This document shows positions 31,958 through 37,455 of a stretch of 37,455 nt of DNA, in pieces. A program made the position numbers and the translations under genes. Each line of letters opens with the position of its first letter. Position 1 is the first letter of the stretch. The notes below the pieces were generated by a model that ran no database searches, had not been told where the DNA came from, and saw only the letters and a list, made by a program, of their open reading frames with translations. Location: assembly GCA_022767125.1 (NCBI GenBank), contig JALEPZ010000021.1:1-37455 (forward strand), written 5' to 3'. The DNA is from Phocaeicola plebeius (GTDB taxonomy: Bacteria > Bacteroidota > Bacteroidia > Bacteroidales > Bacteroidaceae).

Positions 31958-33043
31958 ATGAAAACAACTCCATTTACCGAGAAACACATTGCATTGGGTG
32001 CCAAGATGCATGAGTTTGCCGGTTACAACATGCCCATCGAGTATTCAGGGATTATCGATGAACACATGACCGTCTGCAACGGGGTCGGTGTGTTCGACGT
32101 TTCTCACATGGGCGAATTTTGGGTAAAGGGCCCCCATGCCTTGGAATTTATCCAGCAGGTGACCTCTAACAATGCCGCTGTGCTGACCCCCGGCAAGGTG
32201 CAGTACACCTGCTTCCCCAACGAGACGGGCGGCATTGTAGACGATTTGCTGGTGTATTGCTACGAGCCGGAAAAGTACATGCTGGTAGTGAATGCCGCCA
32301 ACATAGAGAAGGACTGGAACTGGTGTGTATCCCACAATACGGTGGGGGCGGAATTGGAGAATTCCTCCGACAACATCGGACAGCTGGCCATTCAGGGACC
32401 GAAAGCCGTTGAAGTGCTGCAGAAACTCACGCCGGTCAACCTGTCCGAGATTCCTTACTATCAGTTCAAGGTCGGCGAATTTGCCGGTGTTCCCCAGGTG
32501 ATTCTGTCCAATACGGGCTATACGGGTGCCGGCGGCTTCGAGGTGTATTTCTACCCGGGTGATGCCCTGAAGATCTGGGAGGCCATTTTCGAAGCCGGTG
32601 CGCCCGAAGGCATCAAGCCGATTGGACTGGGAGCGCGTGACACCCTCCGTCTGGAGATGGGCTTTTGCCTGTATGGCAATGACATCGACGACACCACTTC
32701 TCCCTTGGAGGCCGGACTGGGATGGATTACCAAGTTTGTGGAAGGCAAGAACTTTACCAATCGTGCCGCCCTGGAGCAGCAGAAGGCAGCGGGCGTGACG
32801 CGCAAGCTGGTCGGCTTTGAGATGATCGACCGCGGCATTCCCCGTCATGGCTACGCATTGACAGATACAGAAGGCCATGTCATCGGCCATGTCACTTCCG
32901 GCACGATGTCCCCCACTCGCAAGATCGGTATCGGATTGGGGTACGTAACGGCCGAATTGGCCAAGCCCGGTACCACCATCTGTCTGGACAACCGAGGCCG
33001 TAAGCTGAAGGCCCAGGTGGTGAAGCCGCCTTTCCGGAAGTAA
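31958..33043 (+). CDS. gcvT: glycine cleavage system T protein, aminomethyltransferase (361 aa)
   Basis: Transfers the methylene group from aminomethylated H-protein to tetrahydrofolate and releases ammonia. Diagnostic blocks are present: [27 protein letters not shown] at the N-terminus, [47 protein letters not shown] (folate site Asp/Arg) and a C-terminal [21 protein letters not shown]. Length (361) is standard. gcvH and gcvP are not in the window; gcvT sits instead behind pepT, an arrangement I believe occurs in other Bacteroides. It ends at the hairpin at 33060. Confidence 0.97.
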   Translation: MKTTPFTEKHIALGAKMHEFAGYNMPIEYSGIIDEHMTVCNGVGVFDVSHMGEFWVKGPHALEFIQQVTSNNAAVLTPGKVQYTCFPNETGGIVDDLLVYCYEPEKYMLVVNAANIEKDWNWCVSHNTVGAELENSSDNIGQLAIQGPKAVEVLQKLTPVNLSEIPYYQFKVGEFAGVPQVILSNTGYTGAGGFEVYFYPGDALKIWEAIFEAGAPEGIKPIGLGARDTLRLEMGFCLYGNDIDDTTSPLEAGLGWITKFVEGKNFTNRAALEQQKAAGVTRKLVGFEMIDRGIPRHGYALTDTEGHVIGHVTSGTMSPTRKIGIGLGYVTAELAKPGTTICLDNRGRKLKAQVVKPPFRK

Positions 33044-33059
33044 GTGTTTGTAAAACAGT

Positions 33060-33091
33060 GCGGGTCAGAGGGACAGGTTCCTCTGACCCGC
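33060..33091. terminator. hairpin terminator between gcvT and the GH31 gene
   Basis: Perfect 12-bp stem GCGGGTCAGAGG (33060-33071) and CCTCTGACCCGC (33080-33091) with an eight-base loop, between convergent genes. There is no strong T-run on either side. Confidence 0.7.
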
Positions 33092-33122
33092 TCTCTGAGA
33101 CGGGAGTGCTCACCCGATGGCG

Positions 33123-35669
33123 TTACTCCTGCCAGTCGATGGCATTGAGGAAGGCCGCCGACTGCTCCTCGTCGAGGTGCTGCGCCTTGAGCAGCTCGGG
33201 CAGGCGCTGGTAGCTGGCTATGAAACCGCTCACTGTCTGGGGCTGTTCGGCTGCCTTGTCATAGTTGAGTGCCTCGCTCACGCTGCCCAGGATGGCGAAC
33301 GGCTGGCGGAACACCACGCCGGCATCGCGGTACTTCATGGCTTCCATCTCCTTGGCGATGCGATGGGCACGGCCCTTCATGCCGTCGAGGCTCACCGCTG
33401 TGTCGGCGAAGGTGAGCTTCACCACTTTTTCCACCGCGCAGTCGGTCTCGGGTATCTCCACCATCACGGCAAAGTCCTCGCCGCAGTAGCTGCATTGGGC
33501 GGGCTGTCCGTTCACCGTTCCGGCCACGGGCAGGAACCGGTTATACACCTTCACGCTAAAGCGGCGGCGGGCCGGCATATCCTGGTAGCTGCCCTTGCGG
33601 GCACCGATGGTCACGGTGAGCTCGTTGCCTTCCGTGTGGCTGGCAAGGGCTGTCGTAGCATATTCGGTGGCATACTTCTGGTCGTCGCCATTGTCCTCAT
33701 ACAGCGAAAAACTGCCGTCGCCGGCACCGGGGAACACGGCCACCACCACGTCCTCGTCATTGCCCTGAAGGTTCTTCACCTGGTCGGTGTAGAACGGCAA
33801 CACCGCTCCTGCCTTCACAAATACCGGATATTCGTCGATGGCATAGGTGCGGTCCACCGTGCAGCCTCCCTGGAGCAGGGTGCCGGTGGCCAGTTCAAAC
33901 CACTCTCCTTCGGGCAGCCAGGTCTTCTGCACCGAGTAGCGCCCGCTCATCGGCGCGGTGATGGGCGACACGATCAGCTGGTCGCCGAACATGTATTCGT
34001 TCTTGAAGTCGTATGCCTCCTGGGCGGTGGGGTAGTCGTAGTACATGGGGCGGCAGAGGGCGATGGCATCGTCGTAGGCGCGGCGGGCCATCGAGTAGAT
34101 GTAGGGAGCCATGGTGTAGCGCTGGCGCACGGTATTGCGGAGCGTCAGGGTGATGTCGTAGTCGAACACCCAGGGCTCCTTCTTGAGGTTGGCGTTCTTG
34201 GTGGAGTGGGTGCGCATGATGGGACTCAGGGCACCGAACTGCATCCAGCGGGTGTACATTTCGGGGTCAATGCGGTCGATGCCGTGCATGTGTCCGCCCA
34301 GGTCGTGGCTCCAGTAGCCATAAAGCACGTTCGAGGCAGTGTGGTTGAAGTAGGGCTGGAAGTCGAGCGAGGCCCACGAGATGCTGGTGTCGCCCGAGAA
34401 ACCCACCTGATAGCGGTGGTTGCCCAGTCCGCTCCAGCGGTGATAAATCATCGGCCGCTTTTCGGTGTATTGCTGCATGTTGGTGAAGAAGCAGCGGCTG
34501 GTCCACCAGGTGTTTTTCAGGGTGGTGAGCTTGCGGTCGAAGATATGCTGCTGCCAGTCGAGCCACCAGAAGCTGACGCCGTCGGCCATCATCGGGTTGA
34601 GTATGACATCGAACATAGTGGTCATGAACTTCTTGTCGCTGCCCAGCCAGTCGATGCGCTGCTTCGTGGCGGGATCCACGCCCATGGCGCGGGCCACCTC
34701 GGGATATTTCTCCTCATAGTAGGCCACACCGTCGGCCGGGTGCAGGTTGAGCGTCACCTTCAGATGGTCGTCGTTGAGGTCTTTGAGCAGGCGGCGGTAG
34801 TCGGGAAACAGTTCCTTGTTCCAGGTCCATCCGGTCCATCCACCCCGTCCCTCCTCGGTGTAGTGCCAGTCCATGTCGATGACGAGCACGTCGAGGGGAA
34901 AACCGTAGTTGCGCAGGTCCCTGGCCAGGTTGCGCACCTCCTTGTCGGAGTACAGCCAGTAGCGCGACCACCACCAGCCGAAGGCATAGCGCGGCGGCAG
35001 GGGCATCTTTCCGGCAAAGCGGCTATAGTCCTTTAGCGCCCGCTTGTAGTCGGTGCCGTAGGCCATGAAGTACCAGTCCTGTCCATGGATGTTCTTGCGC
35101 TCGGTCACCCACTCCCACTTGGGGTCGCCGTCGAAAAGCAGGCTCTGGGAGTCATCGATGAGTGTCCAGCCGTCGCGGGCAATCACGCCGTCTTCTATCT
35201 CCATGTGCTCTCCCTGCTTGCCTTCGGGGGTGTCGAACGTGCGCACGTCGCCGTCATAGCCGTCGAGGGTCCGGAAAGTTCCCTTCAGGTTGTATTGCTG
35301 CTTCATGCCGGGCTTCCAGGCAAACTGGAACACACCTTTCTTCTTCGAAGCGGAAGTGATGGTCAGGTTCTGGTCGGTGAACTCCCCCGAGCCCTTCTTG
35401 TAGCGGAGCTTGAGCACCGGGGTGGTGATTTCAATCCACGAGCCCTGCTTCACCTGATAGTCGACAGGCTCGTACGTGCGGACCACCGCCATGAACGACT
35501 TGTTGTCGGTAAACTGCCCGTCGGGGGCATACTCCAATCGCACTGTGCCTTCAGTGATGACGGTGAAGCGCACCTGTTTGTCGCAATAGGCGACATTGCT
35601 CCCCTGGGCCTTGGTGGTCATCTTGCCGAACAAGGCCATGAGCAGGGATAAGACTACGAATTTCTTCAT
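33123..35669 (-). CDS. secreted GH31 family glycoside hydrolase (848 aa)
   Basis: Alpha-glycosidase of family 31 (alpha-glucosidase/alpha-xylosidase group). Residues 1-22 are a signal peptide (MKKFVVLSLLM ... TTKAQ). An N-terminal beta-sandwich is followed by the barrel. The nucleophile is D371 in GVSFWWLDWQQ and the acid/base is D427 in VGFSGDTSISW. YWSHDLGGHMHG and the RWMQFGALSPIMRTHS block follow, typical of the family. The C-terminal region contains beta modules (a DUF5110-like domain) and a helical tail ending near AFLNAIDWQE. I place the start at 35669, since the frame continues 21 bases upstream without a signal-like sequence. No SusC/SusD pair lies nearby, so it is an orphan rather than part of a visible polysaccharide utilisation locus. 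The precise substrate cannot be told. Confidence 0.94.
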   Translation of the reverse strand: MKKFVVLSLLMALFGKMTTKAQGSNVAYCDKQVRFTVITEGTVRLEYAPDGQFTDNKSFMAVVRTYEPVDYQVKQGSWIEITTPVLKLRYKKGSGEFTDQNLTITSASKKKGVFQFAWKPGMKQQYNLKGTFRTLDGYDGDVRTFDTPEGKQGEHMEIEDGVIARDGWTLIDDSQSLLFDGDPKWEWVTERKNIHGQDWYFMAYGTDYKRALKDYSRFAGKMPLPPRYAFGWWWSRYWLYSDKEVRNLARDLRNYGFPLDVLVIDMDWHYTEEGRGGWTGWTWNKELFPDYRRLLKDLNDDHLKVTLNLHPADGVAYYEEKYPEVARAMGVDPATKQRIDWLGSDKKFMTTMFDVILNPMMADGVSFWWLDWQQHIFDRKLTTLKNTWWTSRCFFTNMQQYTEKRPMIYHRWSGLGNHRYQVGFSGDTSISWASLDFQPYFNHTASNVLYGYWSHDLGGHMHGIDRIDPEMYTRWMQFGALSPIMRTHSTKNANLKKEPWVFDYDITLTLRNTVRQRYTMAPYIYSMARRAYDDAIALCRPMYYDYPTAQEAYDFKNEYMFGDQLIVSPITAPMSGRYSVQKTWLPEGEWFELATGTLLQGGCTVDRTYAIDEYPVFVKAGAVLPFYTDQVKNLQGNDEDVVVAVFPGAGDGSFSLYEDNGDDQKYATEYATTALASHTEGNELTVTIGARKGSYQDMPARRRFSVKVYNRFLPVAGTVNGQPAQCSYCGEDFAVMVEIPETDCAVEKVVKLTFADTAVSLDGMKGRAHRIAKEMEAMKYRDAGVVFRQPFAILGSVSEALNYDKAAEQPQTVSGFIASYQRLPELLKAQHLDEEQSAAFLNAIDWQE

Positions 35670-35810
35670 ACATTTTTCATGCTGCAACACTGTTGTTATC
35701 CTTCATTCATTTGTACCTGGACAGCGGAAGGCGGTCCATGATGAGGCCGCCCGTCGCTTCGTTCCTCTTAGTGTTGCGATGGAAGAGCACCGAAGCCCCG
35801 TACGACCCGT

Positions 35811-35818
35811 CAAAGGTA
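35811..35818 (-). promoter_or_regulatory. candidate -7 element of the GH31 gene
   Basis: Reverse-strand TACCTTTG fits TAnnTTTG exactly, but no TTTG or TTG lies 19-21 bases upstream. Confidence 0.35.
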
Positions 35819-36059
35819 CAATAAAATCCGGGAAATCCGCCCATTTAGTCGGGATATTTTAGTTTCTACGACTCCAGTGGTCGGGAAATCTTGTTCATTG
35901 TGGGTGCGGTCTTGATGCTTGATGGTTATAGGGGATAAATTTACTGAGAATAACTGATATAAATGCATATTTGCTGCAAGAATCCCTCTTTTTTCTAAAA
36001 AAAAGAAAGAAAACTTTGCCTTTGTCAAGAGTTTCCGCCTAGGGTATTGAGAAAAAACT

Positions 36060-36067
36060 TACTTTTG
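36060..36067 (+). promoter_or_regulatory. candidate -7 element of proC
   Basis: TACTTTTG fits TAnnTTTG exactly, 32 bases before the ATG. The -33 is not clear. Confidence 0.45.
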
Positions 36068-36099
36068 CAATGACATTTTTAATATAGGAAAGGACGAAT

Positions 36100-36882
36100 A
36101 TGAAAATTACCGTTATTGGCGCAGGCAACATGGGTGGCGCCATGATTAAGGGATGGGCAAAGAAGGGTGGACACGAGCTGACCATCACGGCCCGTACAGA
36201 GAAGACGCTCGCTCGTTTTAAGGAAGAATTTCCAGGCATCAAGACCAGTCTCGACAATGCAGAAGCTGTCAAGGGAGCAGACATCATCGTGCTTGCAGTG
36301 AAGCCTTGGCTCATCGAGGAAGTCACCTCTCAGATCAGGGATATGATTGATTTCGACAAGCAGGTGATACTATCGGTTGCTGCCAATGTCCTGACCGACA
36401 AGCTTCGAGAAAACCTTTGCCATCCTTGTGCCCATGTCTTGTATGTCATGCCGAATATTGCAGCAGAGTATAATGAGAGCATGACCTTTCTGGCTCCTGC
36501 CGACAATGTTCCGGAAGAGATTGTCGAGACAGTACGCCAGCTGCTGCTCATTATCGGCAAAGTGAAAGTGTGCAAGGAAAAAGACGTGGCAGCAGGCAAT
36601 ATGCTCTCTGGCTGCGGCATCGCCTACGTCATGCGTTTCATTCATGCCATGATGGAAGGGGGCGTGGAAATGGGGCTCTATCCTGCAGAGGCACAGCAAA
36701 TTGTAATGCAAGCCATGAAGGGTGCGGTGGCTGTGCTTGAAGGTTCAGGAATGCATCCTGCTGTTGGCATCGACAAGGTGACCACCCCTGGCGGACTCAC
36801 CATCAGAGGACTGAACGAGCTGGATCATTCCGGATTCAATTCGGCTGTGATCAGATGCCTGAAAGCAGGACTTGTGAAATAA
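36100..36882 (+). CDS. proC: pyrroline-5-carboxylate reductase (260 aa)
   Basis: Reduces 1-pyrroline-5-carboxylate to proline with NAD(P)H, the last step of proline synthesis. The N-terminal Rossmann motif GAGNMGGAMIKGW (6-18) and the C-terminal signature TTPGGLTIRGLNELDHSGFNSA are both intact. VLYVMPNIAAEYNESMT corresponds to the usual RxMPNxP region, with Val replacing the Arg and Ala for Pro, a mild divergence. Length (260) is normal. GGAAAGGACGAAT precedes the ATG. It is monocistronic; a long hairpin lies 65 bases beyond the stop. To the eye it is somewhat less GC-rich than the genes to its left. Confidence 0.95.
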   Translation: MKITVIGAGNMGGAMIKGWAKKGGHELTITARTEKTLARFKEEFPGIKTSLDNAEAVKGADIIVLAVKPWLIEEVTSQIRDMIDFDKQVILSVAANVLTDKLRENLCHPCAHVLYVMPNIAAEYNESMTFLAPADNVPEEIVETVRQLLLIIGKVKVCKEKDVAAGNMLSGCGIAYVMRFIHAMMEGGVEMGLYPAEAQQIVMQAMKGAVAVLEGSGMHPAVGIDKVTTPGGLTIRGLNELDHSGFNSAVIRCLKAGLVK

Positions 36883-36946
36883 GCCGGCCGGCAGTTTGGT
36901 TAGTATCACTCCAAATGTCGGATGAACCTGAAAGAGTCGGGAAATG

Positions 36947-36995
36947 TTTAGCAAAATGGAGTTTCTCTTTTTAAGGGAAACTCCATTTTGCTAAA
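36947..36995. terminator. long AT-rich hairpin after proC, probable terminator
   Basis: Perfect 19-bp arms, TTTAGCAAAATGGAGTTTC (36947-36965) and its exact complement (36977-36995), around an 11-base loop. There is no T-run after it, only ATAG. It could act as a terminator, or be the footprint of a small mobile element. Confidence 0.55.
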
Positions 36996-37110
36996 TAGCT
37001 GACACATAGACATATTTTTTACTCAAAATTTTCATATTTGCTCAACATTTGCTTATCAAGTTTCAATGATTTTTATACGTTCCACGGCTCTTTCATTTAA
37101 GGAGAAAAAG

Positions 37111-37191
37111 ATGACAAAAGCTCCCTTACCCGATTCAGTGCGAATTGGGCAAGTTTCTTTGGCTGTATTTCAGACAGTTATCTTTTCTTAA
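37111..37191 (+). CDS. possible 26-codon ORF with Shine-Dalgarno
   Basis: AAGGAGAAAAAG stands directly before ATG at 37111, and the frame runs 26 codons (MTKAPLPDSVRIGQ...). It has no similarity I can recognise. It may be a remnant or chance; the ribosome site is the only support. Confidence 0.2.
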   Translation: MTKAPLPDSVRIGQVSLAVFQTVIFS

Positions 37192-37282
37192 AATCAAACT
37201 TTTTTCATTTTTGGGCTAAAAATCGTATCAATAGGGTAAAGCTCTTCGAGATATGTCTCATCAGTTCGGCAAAGCCTTTTTT

Positions 37283-37455
37283 CTAGTCGGCCTTCTTTCT
37301 GCGCCGTCCTTTCCATGCGGAAAATATGGTGCAGACTATCCTTTGAATGGTGTCAAGGTTGCGGGCGGCTTTTGCCGATTTACGTTTCACCTTGTCTTGT
37401 AAAAGATTGACATCGATCTGCCAGTGCATGCTTTCTATGGACCAATGGTTGCGCA
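37283..37455 (-). mobile_element. ISAs1-family transposase, C-terminal 57 residues (cut by the window)
   Basis: The reverse strand reads RNHWSIESMHWQIDV at the window edge and continues to a basic tail GRRRKKAD with stop TAG at 37283-37285. RxHWxIEN..LHW.LDV is the characteristic C-terminal motif of ISAs1 (H-repeat) DDE transposases, including the catalytic Glu (here in SIES). The frame is open to the edge with no stop, so the visible part is intact. The rest of the transposase and the right terminal repeat lie beyond 37455. Confidence 0.88.

Larger units (their letters stand above)
35670..36099. other. divergent intergenic region between the GH31 gene and proC
   Basis: No gene recognised in 430 bases. 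For GH31 there is an exact -7 (reverse TACCTTTG, 35811-35818) without a good -33, giving a leader of about 135 bases that contains a GGCGGCC/GGACCGCC hairpin near 35735. For proC there is an exact -7 at 36060. The middle (about 35880-36010) is AT-rich with nothing I can name. Confidence 0.6.
36883..37282. other. intergenic region between proC and the IS fragment
   Basis: Contains the 19-bp hairpin (36947-36995), an AT-rich stretch, and a possible 26-codon ORF. No further gene is seen. The left end of the insertion sequence must lie in or before 37200-37282, but I could not identify its terminal repeat because the other end is outside the window. Confidence 0.55.

Noticed and set aside
33117..35036. 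Forward open frame of 639 codons opposite the GH31 gene
   Set aside because: It is antisense to a full GH31 with catalytic residues. The product is Val/His/Gly rich and unlike any family.

Overview
The window comes from a Bacteroidales chromosome, most likely Bacteroidaceae; I cannot name the species. The evidence is the gene content (trp operon order B-E-G-D-C-F-A, a fused aspartokinase-homoserine dehydrogenase, a secreted GH3/serine-hydrolase fusion, GH31, C69 dipeptidase), the scarcity of Shine-Dalgarno sites, and many upstream elements matching the Bacteroidetes sigma-ABfr promoter (-7 TAnnTTTG, -33 TTTG, spacer about 18-20). Almost everything is ordinary core chromosome. The only mobile element seen is the C-terminus of an ISAs1-type transposase at the right edge.

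Layout. 1-280: tRNA cluster (a tRNA 3' end cut by the window, Gly-GCC, Leu-CAG, and an identical Gly-GCC). 503-4444: conserved unknown protein, secreted M23 peptidase and secreted C69 dipeptidase, all forward. 4561-6306: phosphohexomutase. 6582-7958: radA (reverse). 8100-13322: threonine operon, consisting of a candidate leader ORF, aspartokinase/homoserine dehydrogenase, an aPGAM-like proposed homoserine kinase and threonine synthase; together these run from aspartate to threonine apart from the aspartate-semialdehyde dehydrogenase step. 13388-15155: rmlB and a phosphodiesterase (reverse). 15213-17276: ppk1. 17351-23992: complete tryptophan operon on the reverse strand, preceded by a leader peptide with tandem Trp codons and a textbook attenuator. 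24531-25525: DUF308 membrane protein converging with rplS. 25720-28707: GH3/beta-lactamase-like lipid- or wall-directed fusion. 28843-29010: a 55-residue 2[4Fe-4S] ferredoxin. 29281-30486: outer-membrane barrel (reverse). 30708-33043: pepT and gcvT. 33123-35669: secreted GH31 (reverse). 36100-36882: proC. 37283-37455: transposase fragment.

The most informative non-coding content is regulatory. The trp leader carries mutually exclusive hairpins that can be drawn base by base. The thr leader has a Thr-rich 29-codon ORF and strong hairpins, but its switching mechanism is not obvious. ppk1 and its divergent neighbour appear to share overlapping promoters. Two kinds of dispersed palindrome recur: a REP-like repeat (three loci) and a GTGTGTCAA hairpin found between two convergent gene pairs. 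A gene-poor stretch at 24060-24480 holds 23-bp tandem repeats and a tiny ORF behind a near-perfect Shine-Dalgarno, which is unusual in this phylum. I found no CRISPR array, defence island or prophage. All assignments are by reading motifs; no search or folding program was run.
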